Part shown: in pieces, positions 35,737 through 50,493 of the stretch
How the letters are laid out: every line of letters starts with the position of its first letter
How positions within the stretch are numbered: position 1 is the stretch's first letter
Assembly (NCBI GenBank): GCA_028554795.2
Contig: CM068831.1
Coordinates: 38,933,144-38,997,143, forward strand
Direction of reading: 5' to 3'
Length of the DNA: 64,000 nt
Source: Sinohyriopsis cumingii
Lineage: Eukaryota > Mollusca > Bivalvia > Unionida > Unionidae
The notes under the pieces: generated by a model
Told to the model about the DNA's origin: nothing
The model's database searches: none
What the model saw: only the letters and a program-made list of their open reading frames with translations
Made by a program: the position numbers and the translations under genes

Positions 35737-36104
35737 TTGTTTGAGAATCTCCATCCAGTTTAAAGTCTCCAATTTAGTAGACATGCATAAATCACACGGT
35801 TCAAAATAATTACATACTTCAACACATTCAACAAACCAGTGACAAGTTTAACATGACCGACGGAACCATTACGCTTTGCATGACCCACGCTTCACCTCCT
35901 AGAGAGACTGGGGCACCTCGCAAGACGAGAACTATACCGCATAATAGAAAACATCATTCACGTTTTCAATTTCTCCGTTGATCATGGGGCTTGTGAAACT
36001 TTAATACTGAAAGCAATTTTTTCCACTGTCTCTTTCCGATTTTAGACTCCACCGACGATATTGGCGCGAAGAGGAAGGATATGTAGCCTTACAAAGACAG
36101 CCGT

Positions 36105-36368
36105 AAGGATGCTACAATCATTGCTCACAATTTCTCTTGATACGACGGAATGTTTCCTTCTGAATCTATTCAAACGATCGCACCGATTATGGTTGGAGCC
36201 AGTCTAGTCGAAGTGAAATCGCGACAAATGCATTTTAAAGATTTCATGAATTATTTGGCAATGTGTTTGAAAAAAATGACTAAAATATTTGGAATGACAC
36301 ATGGACAGAAGTTTCTTTCTTTTCTTTTCTTTTTCTATACCTACTTGGTTCCCTCAATCACAATCTGA
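36105..36368 (+). pseudogene. Family B DNA polymerase exonuclease-domain remnant, copy 2
   Basis: Same frame, same in-frame TGA (36138-36140) and same later decay as copy 1. Confidence 0.65.
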
Positions 36369-37441
36369 AATGTTCTTTTTTAGATTTTACCATGGAGGAG
36401 TTGTACGAGCAAACATACAGACGACGCCCGAGGTTAGACAGACACAGATACTTCTGAATCCACTAGACAATTTCTTTGTATAAAGAACCAATGCAACGCG
36501 CTTGCCATGCGATGAGGACGAATTTCGAAGAAAAGAAATCAAATACATCCATGTTTGTTCTTTGTATCTTTGAATACTTGGATAGTAAAATACAACGTGA
36601 CCGTCTAGTTTGTAAAGCTTCAGATTAACGCAAATAATAATAATTGCGTCCAAACGAACATACCGCACCAGAGGTCTCAAAGTGGTCGATTTTATCAATC
36701 GTCATTTTTCAGTAAACCATCTCACAGGGTCTTTGACTGTATGATTCATAGCTACATTGTTTGCATGCTTTGTAGCACTCTTGAAAGTGAAGACTTATAC
36801 CAGATTGAATCAATACGTTTAAACACAACCTGGTTTGACACCTACGACAACACCCCTTAACGATGGGTGTAACATCAGTTAAAGAAATTAATATTTCCTT
36901 CAGATTTCTCTGTCGGATATCGTTTGTCTGTCGATTTCACTATTCGCTCAAAGAACAAAGAAAACAAAGGTATTTCTATGAATGACTAGTTTAGAATTCG
37001 GAATTTACCAATTCTGCTAACTGCACGCATTTGCAGAGAGTTTGTCAAGATACAAGTGAAACATCATTTGAGGAATTTTTCTATAATTGCTATTTCCACA
37101 GTAGATGAAAAGTTATTCTTGGCAAATACTATCACAGACAGAAAACAACAACGTGAATATGAAGTTTACCACGCTACGGCTTTTGTCCTCACTGTTGCAA
37201 TAAATTCAGTGGAAGGAAGTCAATGACAGTGTTGAGTTATTAGAGTATCAAGAACCGTTAACAGAACTGATTCCATCCACGTCTATTCCATTATAGTTTG
37301 GACGACGGGTAATTTGCGTTTTAATGACGGCATTTTCGTCGGATTTCGGTTATCGAAGCGTAATAATTCCAAATTTATTTTCGTAAGTAAGATACGTTGT
37401 GTTAAAATAGCGATGAGCAAACGTTTTCATGCCCATGTTAA

Positions 37442-37693
37442 GAATACATTCGTCGATCATTAGTTCCGCTTTATACTTATCAAGATGCGTGTATATGCAG
37501 TTGTTTATACCAGCAACTTTTCCATTGGGAAGATGTACATGACAGGAAATTTTCTGGTGTCGATGCATGGAAGCAAGAAGGAGTTAACTTACAAACACTG
37601 AGAGGTGAACATGAGATAATGATAAAAGCCGTAGTAGAAAACCCGAAACAGGATCTATTACAAATCCACGAAAGTAATTTCGTACAAATATAA
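37442..37693 (+). pseudogene. 83-codon open frame without a start, copy 2
   Basis: Unchanged from copy 1. Unassigned; lies between the polymerase and ATPase remnants. Confidence 0.35.
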
Positions 37694-38124
37694 AGGAAAT
37701 GAGAAGAAAGACAATACCGGAGAAATTAGAGACACTAAATTTGTATAAATATAAGAAGACGACCATAGCTTGCACATACATTTAATGGGACAGACATTAA
37801 ATCACGAACGGAATAATATATGCCGTATGTGTTTTAAATCTTCGAAAGAAAAATGTTTTCTTGTGTTTTGACACCAATATTAGAAATGTTAGTCTAGCTT
37901 CAGATGTATTAAATGTATTTTGCATTTGATAATCTTTTCAGCATTCTCAACGTGTTACTATCGCTGCCTCGTCCTTCAATTCCTCTAGTATCAAACGATA
38001 GACAAACATTTAGAAAACGTTGGGAGTCCTTGCATATTCGCAATTTCTTTAAAATGTTGATTTATATATCGAGTGGTTCAAACAAACTAGAGCGTTTCAT
38101 CGAATACAAATCGCATTTGTCTGA

Positions 38125-38574
38125 TTGTCAAGCGTAAAATACCATGCGTTGTTACAAGGTGAGGTTTGCACTTTCTTTAAATTTCTTTCAATTAAATCGA
38201 TTTTGTTTACAGAAGTCATTTTTCGTGAAGATTTTGGAATCGTGTTTGACTTCAGTCAAACCACATCGTGTCATCTTCGAGGAGATGTTAGAATAAGACG
38301 TAGAAGAATAAACCTTGGTTTAAACGCCACGGACACCATTGTAATGCCAGCACAACAGTTATTTCAAGCACATCCCAAAATCAGTCCCAATGCTCATTAT
38401 GTGCTATTGTTCAAATATGGAAGAAACAGATCACAGGTACATATGTTAGCCAAACAATTGAACCCTATGACTGATCTATGACATTGCAACACCAATGCTT
38501 ATTTACGCATCGATTTAGAACCAACCAATTCGCTATTATTTGAGACTACTTTGTACCAATTAGTTACACGTTAA
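38125..38574 (+). pseudogene. Packaging ATPase C-terminal remnant, copy 2
   Basis: Unchanged from copy 1, including the in-frame TGA at 38479-38481. Confidence 0.72.
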
Positions 38575-41500
38575 GTGTTAATAATGATGTCCTGTTATTT
38601 ACATTTCTCCTTTCGCATCATTCGGAAGAAAGGAAGAAAATTTAAAATCATCCTACACTTCTTTTTTTTTTTTCTTCTTCAAACGGTAGCCCACACGACC
38701 TCCTTTCAATCGCATTCTCCTGCCAAATTGTGTCGTAGTCCGTATGCCATCCGTTGCATTGAAGGTTCTTGCGCATTTATTAGAAGCTGGTTTCAAGTGT
38801 TACGACTGTTTACTTTGAGATCACGTCAATTACTTTAAAACATAATCAACATACCCAAACTAACAAACCCATTTTGAAGAAAAAACAAAACAAAAAAAAA
38901 ACAATATGCAAACCAAAAATCAATTCATTTTTAACTGATGGATGTAATTGTTTATGAGGTGTCATTATTTTGTCCCCTTATATATAGAATCTTAAAAGAA
39001 AAAGCTAAATGAAGAAAAATATGAAAGGTCGCCAAAAAAGGCAACATCCCCACAAACAAAAGAATTGCCGCAGAAAGAAGAAAAGCTCCACGAAGAAAAG
39101 GGATAAAACAAATATCTTGACATAAAAGAGACGTGATGTTGCTACGTCGTGAAAGCACTATAAAACAAACGACGGCATTGACTGATTGTGTCTCCTCCTG
39201 CAAGATGTATTTCATCTTCTCCGTTCATGATCATGCCTGCCAAATCTAATCTAATATCATTGTCCATTGGATGGGAAAATAAAAATTCATTTCTAAATGA
39301 ACTATTTCTACGGCAGCGACGACGTCTACTACTGTTCTAGCGGCTGCAAAGGTGGCCTTCTCTAAGACAAACGAAGATAAAGGGCAAGTGCACTACAATG
39401 TTTTACAAGAAATGTCACTCCTTTTCTCAACACGAGTTTGTAACAATGATTTGCTACACTTAAAAAATTTGTCAAAAGCAAAATGTTTACTATCAATATA
39501 AGCTATGTGAAGTGAATTTTCAAACTTACCCACTTATCAACTTTATGTTTTATGTTATACGAGATGTTTGCCGTTTATCACACACATATACCTACAACTT
39601 TACCAGAAACCATAACTATATACAATCCCCCATTTTAAATAGCTTGAAAAAATGGTCACAGAATCTAGCAACCCTTCCTTGCATAACTACCTCGGTGTGT
39701 GTATGCAAAAATGAGTAAGTGACAAACATTGTCGGTTTGGAAACGCAAACCATCAATGTTACAATGCACGATTTCATAACATGATTGTAAATTCACTATA
39801 GTATGTTCTGTAATTGTTGAAAATCAGATCATATGCATTAGGTTTCCACACTGCCTGTCGACAATCAAGAAGGAAACAAACATTTACGTTACTCGTTTTG
39901 AGTGATTTCATTGCTTTACATGCTATTTACACAGTGAGAGAGTTAGAGGAGGTTTTCTTTTCCAGGTCCTTATTCGTTTGAAAAAGGAAAACAACGTCCA
40001 ACCAAAGTTGTTTTCGATGCAAACTGTGTCAGTAATATGTTAAAATACGTAACGGAATGTTTGGATAGCTTTGGTTAGAACTTACGTACTGTTTTCACAA
40101 TCCATCGTGGACCTTTCTAGGAGCAGACAAGCACGTGATCTTCTGTTTAGGTCACTGGTCATGGAGTCACGTGCCTCGTCAGTATACATTGTCCCCGATG
40201 TTGCCCCCAACACGTGCGATTGTGACTTTGAGGTGTTTTTAAAAGCCAATTTCATGGCTGTTGACGTACTCTTTTTACAGCCACTTAACGTCGGAGGTAC
40301 CAACCTGATTGTTTTAGACTACCTCCCGATCCGCCTTTGTTTTATAATGAATATTGTCCTCGCTAACCACAAGCAGTGCCGCGTCTTTCTGAGAGTATCT
40401 ACTGGCATAATAGATATGGCCACGGCAAGATAGTTTCTAAACTAAGCGGCAACTCACAGATATGTCACTTCAAGCAGTGTGCCGGGCGTCGGGCCTACAG
40501 CACTTCTATGGACCAGTAAGTGAAATAAATGACGGTCAGCTGCTGGCCCAGCAGATGAAATCAATGAGTACTGATATATGAGTTGGACAAAAGTAGATGG
40601 TAATCAGTCTTATGAAAGCGGCGCTTAAAGAAACGCATATTCTTTACATGTTTATAATGTCTTCTGTGGCCTTAAAACTCTGCACCGATAGCCATTACGT
40701 GGTTGTTGAGAAGGTTCAGTTATGTGAATGATCGGCAATAGATGTACAGACTCGATTTCCGCTTGGTACTGCCATATAGCAACCGTGAAACATCTCTGAT
40801 CCATGTGTGGTGTTGATTGTCATCGTAAACAAAGTATCCGCAGTTTGATGGTTTTAGCCTGACTTGTATCGGAGATGCACACAGGGTAGAGAGCATGAAT
40901 TCAAGTCATTCATGTTCACCGCGATGGTATGGTTGAGGTCATCACTTTTGTCAGAGATCCTCATTGGAAACTTCAGTTTGTCAAAGAGAAAGGAATGTCT
41001 CATTCAAAATATCCGATGTCGAGTTCATAAGAACGGATCTGTTGGAAATCAACTAAATTTGGTGGTGTTAAAGTCATTTGCCATGAAACGGCTTGTACAG
41101 CGAAATTATTTTGCTAGGCCGCTAGCCTAAGTATTTGTTTAAAACTTTTCTATTCGATCAACAATCTTAGCGATTGTCATGATCATGCTTCAGTATCAGG
41201 TCGTCAAGGTCACCAGCCAACTTCATTATACTTTGCTGGCAGATATGTAAGCGAGCATGTAACCTTAAAGCTAAGGTTAAAGATGACGTCCTTCTTTCAA
41301 AAACCCATCCATCAACGACAACTAGGATCAAAGTAAGCTTATTGCTGCGTGAATTATTCAAATGTAATGCATAGCGGCCTCAAACTCCGAGTCACTCTTA
41401 ATGTGATACATTGTATGACTCTGTCTAATTATGTTTTTAATGATGCGAATAAACCACTTCTACATATATTAAGTTTATGGAGTGCTATTTCATACCAAAC

Positions 41501-43731
41501 AAAGACATTTTGATCATGATTTAATGTTTCAAAACTGTAGAATAAATATGTATTTAGCAACGTCAAAATGCTAAGAGTTAAAGACGCCCTTAAGTTTCTA
41601 CACGTTGTTTTTCAAATCACTTTAGACACTCCTAGAACTAATTGGTCCTGATGCACAAACAAAGTTAAAGTCTAAAAGGATAGTGAATGTAAGAATTCAA
41701 AGAATTCGAGTGTATACAATCGTTATTGTTGCTTCTCCTTTATAATATTTGTACATTGCAGGTAGGAATATAATAAAATGCCGCGGAAGTGTATTACGAT
41801 TTATATATGCACAGTAGAGACAGATGTACCAACCGCAGATCAGCAACGAAATGATAATTCTAAAACTCGTACGTTGATAGTGTTTGTGCTTTAGCGCAAC
41901 CCTCACCTAGAATTATGTTGTGCAGTCAAGTTTCATGATAAGAAATACACAGTCCGATGACACTTCTTTGTGCAGACAAAATGCGCTAATATCTAGTTTG
42001 GAGTTCTATTTTTCGACGTACATGGATATTGTCAATTTGTTGCATAATGCATGCCATAACTAATAGTACATTGTACAGTGCTGTGCTTAAAACAGAAGTA
42101 TACTAAAAGATGTAACGTTTCGTATTCAGCCGATAATGTGGAGAAATTAAAAAAAAAAAAAAGCACTGTTGAATCTGAATCTAATGTTATGCATTCTGTC
42201 GCACACACACATACATTCTAAAATACAGCTTGATATTATCTACAAATTAAAAAAAAGGTCAGGCATTGGTCTTCTTCCAGTTTTAATAGTATTACCGTTG
42301 AAAAATAAAATGGCCCTATTTTGTACAATCGTGGAGTGCGCCAGCCAAGAATCGATTTCACGTGCATTTTGCAATAACCACTTTGTCTGCTGCAAAAAAA
42401 AATGTTTACATCTAAACTCCTCTCACCAAAAACTAAGATCCATAATTTTTAAACCATATTGCAAGTGTCCGCTTGAAACAGCAATTGAATTGTGCGCATC
42501 GAACTCATGATGAACAGATTATCCTAAGTTTTAAAATCGATCAGGTCAAACATCTTATTTTATTCAACTTTATACAAGATTATTAATTTAAAAAAAGTTC
42601 AAAATGTTATTATCAGTTTAGCGAATAACTTATGGATACATAGTATAAATGAGCAATACGTAGTAAAGATGAAAACAATGCATTCTCTTCTTTGATAACC
42701 AGCACGTAAAGAGAAAACTTGTATCGGAAATCATATCACCTCTAATGGTTAATACATACAGAAAATCGGAGAAAAGGGATGAAATTGTCTCAAAATTAAT
42801 ATAGCATTTTGTTCATATTGTATAATGTATAATTTCATTTCAGATTAATACAGTGCAATATTCATTATCATTTACAAGTGTGACAACTAAATAAATCTTA
42901 TTGATAATTTTTCTTTAAAAAGTAGGAAACCTTTCCTCACGGAAAATACATTATTAATTAAATACGTATTTATTAAAAATGGAATCAAAATGTTATATTT
43001 TTTCAATAAGTAACATAATGCTTTTCCTGAAAAGTGTTCCATGCCGAATATGTAGAGATCGAAGAACACAAGATTACAAAACACAAGATTACAGATAAGT
43101 TACTAAACATATTGGGTAATAGCAAAGTTATCATACAGAACGAAACTGGAAACATGACAATTGTTTTTCTTATTCCATGTATTCGACATCGAACTAGATC
43201 ATCAGCCAATACATGTAGTTGTTGTAGAATAACGATGAATACGACAGGTTACATAATATAACAAACTTAGGTATAGTGGATATCATCGTCATGGATATCG
43301 GACTACACATTTTGAACTGTTATCGTGGACACAGAGTGATTTAAGTTCACATAACTTTTCCAATTACAACTAATGTGTATGGCATGAGTGACTCACCCAT
43401 ACTACATTCTTCAAGGTTTCGCATTTGTGGGCTTCATAGAAGAAAAGCTTGAATTGTTCCTCAGAGGTGGCATTGTGGCGTATCACCTTAGATATACGGT
43501 CAAGGACTTTGATGAGTTTCGTTTTGGCCAAGACGAATATTTCGTCCTGTCTTTCAAATAATTGAGCTTTGACAAGTAATAAAATTTCCAGTCACATAAA
43601 CCAGATTGCATCCTAAAGCAGTTTTGCATGATGGCTGCAAATCTTCCGCCAGATCATTAATATTTGGGTACAGCTATATATTATAATTCCTCTATGGAGT
43701 ATTATGAACCATTCATGTCGAAGCTATGATA

Positions 43732-44586
43732 AAAACATTACAATATGCATTCGTCTTGTCTCTGATTATAAAGCACTAACAAACAATGCCACCTCTGAGG
43801 AACAATTCAAGCTATATCATGCTTATGTGTTTTGGCCAATCCCGTCCCTATAAATAATTTAAGTGACACAGGAGCTTCTGAGAGTCTTTATTATCAGGTA
43901 CTTCTTCTAATGAGTGTTCTTATTCAGGGAGAAAAGTGCGGCTTTGTTAATATTCACTCTATTGTGTAATTTTGTCATCAGACTTAGTCTTCGGACCCGT
44001 GACAGTCGGAACAGTGTTTTACCCGTTGAGGGCATTTGTTTATCACTTGGCAACGACCCAGCTAGACAAAAGGTTGTGGTTAATTCACTTGTAATTGACA
44101 AGACTTGTTTGGATCAGAAAGTCGATCCAACTGAAAAAGAATTCTCTGTTTTATACCCAGCTTGTGCAGTTACCAGAGAAGAAAGCTTTTGAGAATGATA
44201 TTGATAAGGAAAGTATTTCTTTATCTGACACATGTATTGATAAGGCTTTTGATGAGGTCACTTCACTCCTTGTTTGGATCAATCAAAAGGTATTGATCCC
44301 AGTTAAACTACTCATTTTCTTTTCTAAAAAGGGTGACAAACGACAATCACGGGTCATCGAATACGAAAAAGATCATAAGATCTTTTTGTTTCAAATGGCC
44401 ATTAGTGAAACTGAAGCCACTGAAGTTCATGTCTGTTATTTCATTAAAAATGGAAGTCTTATTAGAAAATGGATACCTGCAAATGGAACACATAAGCATG
44501 ATATAGCTTGAATTGTTCCTCAGAGGTGGCATTGTTTGTTAGTGCTTTATAATCAGAGACAAGACGAATGCATATTGTAATGTTTT
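43732..44586. repeat. 100-bp inverted repeat, arms 43732-43831 and 44487-44586 (copy 3)
   Basis: Same as copies 1 and 2, arms unchanged. Confidence 0.9.
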
Positions 44587-44923
44587 GTATTGAACTGTAG
44601 TTCCGAAGTTTTACAGACAGGAAATACTTTGTCTGGCCCATGAAACTCATTTGGCTGGTCATTTTGGGATTAATAAGACTTATCAGAATATCTTGACTCA
44701 CTTTTATTGGCCAAAAATCAAAAATGATGTTTGTAAATACTGTTGATATTGTCATACTTATTAAATGGTAGGAAAATACAATCAGAAGATATTTATGGCT
44801 CCTATTCATGCACTGTAAGTTGCACGACTGATTCCACTGGGAGTTGATGTCTGGGGTCTAAGAAAGGGAATGTATTTGATACATTCACTAACAAATATGG
44901 CACTTGATGATATTCTGTCTTTT
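43832..44923 (+). mobile_element. Degraded Ty3/Gypsy-type pol fragment, copy 3
   Basis: Matches copy 2, including the changed base near 43971. Confidence 0.8.
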
Positions 44924-46547
44924 GCCTAATTCGATGGCATCGACGACATGCATTAGTCCACAACTACAAATTTAAACGACGTTTGGAGCGATGCTCAAAG
45001 AAAGGCAACTTAAGATAATATATGGCTCGTGTATTCTGTATTGATACTGTGATTGTATCCTACGATTATTTTGAATATTATCTGCCATGAAAATACAAAT
45101 TAACAGGTCACAAACATTTAAGAAAACTAAAACTGCTTTAGCTGACAACTGATATCGTAATATATTGTTGGATATATGATCCAACGACTGAAATGAGCTA
45201 ATGCAGCTATAAATTCGATACAGTACACATAAATCCCTCTTGGCTTGCTTCACATCCCGACCCAGTTAGGTCACGCATTTAAAATGAAATAATCCGATAG
45301 ACGAATGAAAAGCATTCTAGACGAGATGAAAATGTTGACAAAATATATGCACACTTGTATAGAAAACAAAGTCGAAAATAATATTTATTAAGGCACGCTG
45401 AAACAAGTCCACAAGTAACGACAAGGCACCAAACATGTATGCACTAGTAATGTTTGAAAGTTTAACTCTGCATTAGTCTAATGTCGTTATTTGTCCGTAA
45501 ACAATTTTATTGTTAGTATTCTTGAGGCTTCAATTTGTATCAGATTATGAGCAATATTTATTTATAAGCTTTTATTGCAAAGTCATCAAAGACGAACAAT
45601 AAACGACTAATAAATATGCACAATCACTAGACTTTATATAGTCTGACTGGCAAGGCATCCTTTCTCTCCTTAGGTTGTATTTCAAACATGATTGCAATTT
45701 TATTAGTGTGGCTCATTTGACAAACTCTGTAATCTCCGTCATTATCAGTTGTATCAGTTGTCTATACATATAATCTTGAGCTTTAAGGACCAAATTGTCG
45801 AGGACACTTAAGAGACGCTTTAGCATGAAAATACACGACTTTTATTAACCCTTTGGTCGTAAACGTGCGCTGTAACGAGCTACTAAACACGCTCATGGCA
45901 TGACTTGAGATGGCTTCTTCCAGGGAAACTAACAAAGTTTGAATATTTCTTTCATTCGTCTTCGTGTGATTGTATTTACATTTTAGGGATAGGAAGGTAA
46001 CAGGAAATATTAAGACAAAAGAGAAGTGTGCTTTCGAGAGCAAGATGTTTAAAGTACATGTGTTAATGTGTGTGCAAATTATAGACCAAATTCAATAATC
46101 TTCGGAACCATGGAGACAAAGGAAAAGCTGTTCAGTAATGAAGATGCTGTATAAGCAGAAACGGATAGCCATAATTATGAAGACTTTTTTTTAAAAAAAT
46201 CTGAATGTATTAAACATTAAAAGCATCATCCTTGATTCATCCTGCAATCAGATCAGAAGTGTTTGAAAAAGCGATAATAAACAATGAAAGCACATTTTCT
46301 CATTACCTTCAATAGGTGGAATGTAGGAAAATATTGTGGGAAAACCCGCCAAGCAAGCAAGTCAAACTTTAATTCTCTGGCAACTTGATCAGTAGACGCC
46401 CGGATAAAATAATTTAATTAGTATCATAATGTATATTTTATGAAAAATTACTTGGTTGGAGTAAGATGTTGAATTTGTTACCTTATCGAGACTAAAAATG
46501 TGTGTGTGGTTTGTATTTCAGAAGTAGAGTTACTAATTGTTCAGTCA

Positions 46548-46548
46548 T

Positions 46549-46579
<31 letters not shown>

Positions 46580-49500
46580 TAATAATAATGACTTTGTATA
46601 GCGCCTAATTTTTAGAAGCTCTAAGCGCTTTACAACATTAGATAACACATACAAGATTTTAAAAAAAAACATAATGATATGATTAACACAAACACCATAA
46701 AATTAGAAAACATAGAAAAAACATGCGGAGAATATTTAAGGTAGCAAACATTATTAGGTCTTTAAGTTTAATCTTGCAGTCGAAATAAGTGTTTTGAGAG
46801 CACTATTGAATGTGATCACTGTGTCTTTGTGTCTAAGTTCATTGGGCAATTCATTCCACGTTGCTGGGCCCTGGTATGCAAAAGAACGCTGTCCATATGA
46901 CTTTGTTTTCATAGCGGGAATAACGAGTATACGATTGTCAGAAGAGGAGCGTAAGTATCTTGCTGGTGTGTACACATGGGTGAGGTCGCATAGGTATGTT
47001 GGACTAGAGTCCGTCAGTGAAAAGAAGCACAGAGAACAATTTTGTGTTTGATTCTGGATCGAATGGATAGCCAGTGTAGGGTACAGAGCAGCGGGGAGGT
47101 GTGCTGTGATCGTGGTACTCTAAGTATGATCCGAGCAGCTGTGTTTTGAACTTTTTGAAATTTTTGAAATAGATATTGTGATGAACCAGACAGAACTGAG
47201 TTACAATAATCCAGTCTTGAAAGTACTAATGAACACACAAGTGTTTTAGTGGCATCAACTGAAAGATATTTGCGAATGGAGCTGATGCGTCTCAGCTCAA
47301 GATATGCAGCCTTGCATATGTTCATGACATGTTGGTGCAATGTGAGAGTACTGTCCAGAGTAACACCTAGGTTTCGTACTGATTGTGTGAATTTAATGTT
47401 GGTGTTGCTGATATTTATTGTTTGAGGTAAAGGATGTGAATGAGAACGTCTTTGTGTTGTAATCAGAATGGCCTCAGTTTTATCATCATTCATCTGCAGC
47501 TCGTTACATGTCATTCATGATTTCATATCAGAAATGCACCTCTCTACACCTTGGATGGTAGCATCAACTTCAGTTGGGTGGCTAGATTTTTATATTTGGG
47601 TGTCATCAGCGTACAATTGGTGAGATACTGGATGATGATCTATGACACTTGAGAGCGGAAGAGTGTATAAAATGAAGATAACAGTTCCCTTGTGGAACAC
47701 CACAACATGGATCAACTGTGCATGGGGTGTATTCCATTTGCAGACACAATTTGTGTCCTGTTGACCAAGTAGGACTTGAACCACGGTAAGGATGTTATCA
47801 TGAATGCCAAATACATGCTGAAGACCGTGAAGTAAAATATCATGGTCTATTGTGTCAAATATTGTAGAAGTGTTCTCCATGGTATAGCAGTGTTGGGGAC
47901 CAGCTTCGCACTGCTAAAAATCAAGGAGGGTGAGAACTGTAATCTTTCTGCTATCCAAAGCAGAGAGAATGTCATTAACTACTTTTAGAAGAGTAGTTTC
48001 AGTACTGTGGCAAGGGAGATATGCAGATTGTACATTGCTAAGAAGACTATTTTGAAGTCAGATGAGAACCAAGCTGGGATAGAACAACCTTTTCTAAGAT
48101 TTTTGATATGAATGGGAGATTAGAATCTGGGCGATAGTTCTTTAAATCGTTATGGTCTAGTGTTGGTTTCTTCAGCAGAGGCTTTACAATGGCAGTTTTG
48201 AAAAATGATGGGTATTCCCCTGATGAGAGAGAGGTATTAATAACATCAGTAACATCTAAGCACTAAAGCCCCAGTGATGTTGGAATTGGATCAAGTTCAC
48301 ATGACTTAGGTGCACTCGTCATCAGGATTGTACGTACGAAATCCATAGAGACAGGTTCACATGCTGTTAATGGTTGCCGCTCAAATTCTGTATCGCAACT
48401 GTATGGTGACGACGAGTCAATTGAAATTGTGGTGTAAAGTTTATCTCTAATGGTTTGTACTTTGTCACGGAAGAAATTTGCAAAGAGAGAAGGTATTTGG
48501 AAGTGGTGTAGATTTGTTCCTCTGCCATTAGCTTCTTAGTAATCTCGATGAGCTCTTTGCAGTTGGAACTTTCCATGATCTTAGTAGTGTAGTGGGCTGA
48601 TTTCGCTGCATGGACTATATTTGTGACATTCTTCTCTTTTAGCAGTGCGAAGCTGGTCCCCAACACTGCTATACCATGGAGAACACTTCTGAATTGATAC
48701 TCTGCACTTGGTAGCTGGGGCATGTTTGTCGAGCAATGAACGCAGACAGTTATCGAGTTGTTCTGCGGTAGGAGGTAAGCAAGTTGTGAGGTTAGCTTGG
48801 ATGTCGTGCATTAGTTTGGTTCTATTTATCATACAGAGATTTCTCTTAGTAGCAGATAAAGGTGGAGGGTTAGGGACTGATACGTCAAGATGGCATATAA
48901 TGCAGAGGTGATGTGATGCAAAGTTCATAGGATACCAGGGAGGACCGTAGAATGTTATCATCAGGTCTATGAAGAATCCAGTCTAAAATGTGACCATGTT
49001 TATGGGTGGGTTGGTTAACTGGGTGGGTTGGTTAACTGACTGTTTGAGATTGAAGCCATTAATGGAATCTATGAGTTTTGATGTGTTTGGGTTCCCGGAA
49101 CAGTCAAAGTGAAAATTGAAATCTCCAAGAATAATCAGGTTGCCACCTATAGAATTTCCATACTCCAGAAGATTCGGAAACTGCTCCAAAAAGTGAGATT
49201 CAGTCATCTTGTTTTTTCTACTAGGAGGAGGGCAGTATAGGCAGAAAATATGGACTGACCTTTGCTCCAGTGTGAGTGTGGTTTGGACTAGTTCCAACAA
49301 TGTGTGGTCGAAATTGAATGTTGTGGTGTGGTTAAGACGTTTGATCATGGAGTTCTTTGTGATGATAGCAATTCCAATTACGCATGAGTTACGTGGAAAC
49401 GACCTGATGGAGTAACCAGTGGGTGTTAGATCCGCACACTTGGGCTCATTGCCTGATGTTTTTAGCCATGTTTCTGTCAGGAAAAAGACGTCAATATTCT

Positions 49501-49914
49501 GGTCGTTGATAAAATTAACTATTCTGTGCGCTTTTGCGGTGGTCCTACTTTTCGGGCATTGAACAATGCAATTCGCAGAGGTATCTCTCGGATAGTTGAC
49601 ACGAAGGTTGACGAATTAATAGGGATTTTAATTAGGTTATCTAAATTAACAGTCGAATTTTTAAATTGTCGAGCCGGAAAGGGCATAAGGGAGATAACTG
49701 GAATACTTCTTCCTGTTCTACGCCGGCCAACTTTGAAACAACTTTTCTCTTTTCGCTTCTTTTTACATTTAGGTAATGATGGATGCAGTCCCAGTTCGTT
49801 TAGTCTAGAGCACAATGTAGTGTGGAGAGCCAAGGAGTGGTCATTTAAAGCAATTAATGAGGGTCCATCAAAGCATAAACGGGTTGACTGGTGAGTATCA
49901 CGTGATGGCGGTTT
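46548..49914 (-). mobile_element. CR1/L2-group LINE, minus strand, copy 3
   Basis: Endonuclease pieces at 48983-49539, linker at 48367-48961, RT and C-terminal pieces at 46754-48354, (ATT)n tail at 46548-46593. The poly-A run near 46665 is two bases longer than in copy 2. The two private bases of copy 2 are absent. Confidence 0.9.
47866..48690. repeat. 54-bp inverted repeat, arms 47866-47919 and 48637-48690 (copy 3)
   Basis: Same as copies 1 and 2, arms still perfectly complementary. Confidence 0.9.
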
Positions 49915-50143
49915 GTTCAAATGGAAGTTGTAGTAGTGGAGCAAGACAGCTGAGAAAAAGTCTAATTGTTCTCGTTTCCAAAACAAGGAGATGAAGAAAC
50001 ACATACGAACTGAACAGCCAATACATAATGAACACAGAAACGCAGACGAAGACAGCCACCGAGCACAAATATCATGAAAACGGCACAAAAACGGAACAGC
50101 TGCATCAAGCCGGTTAAGCAATAGCGGCCATCTTTGTGATATC

Positions 50144-50419
50144 ACTAATATGTATACAGCATGACAGTTTATCGTGTTATCTAGCATTGGGGCATCATGC
50201 CACAGACATGTATTATGTCCCACCCAGTCACATTATCCTGACACCAGACCAACCAGTCCTAACACTAACTTCTTAACGCTGAGCATCTTGCAGGGCAGAT
50301 GCTAGTACCGTCTCTGCTAGTACCGTATCTGGTATGACTCGGCCGCAATTCCAACTCACGACCTCCGGCGCCGAGGAGGACGCTCTAACCACAATGCCAC
50401 CGGAGAGGTCCCCGAGAGT
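50144..50419 (-). mobile_element. tRNA-derived SINE, minus strand, copy 3
   Basis: Identical to copies 1 and 2. Confidence 0.7.
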
Positions 50420-50493
50420 AAATAAGTCACTATATATAATGGGCAGTTCTATAGATCTATGGTTAAAATAATGCAATGATAGCACGTCATCAC

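Larger units (their letters stand above)
20629..41262. repeat. Macrosatellite unit, copy 2 (20634 bp)
   Basis: Second head-to-tail copy. It is longer than copy 1 by one A in the run near 21515, shorter by one A in the run near 26030, and longer by 6 bp in the AAT microsatellite near 33395. Private single-base differences include one near 27729 and one near 28815. From about 33.5 kb onward I found no difference from copy 1. Confidence 0.97.
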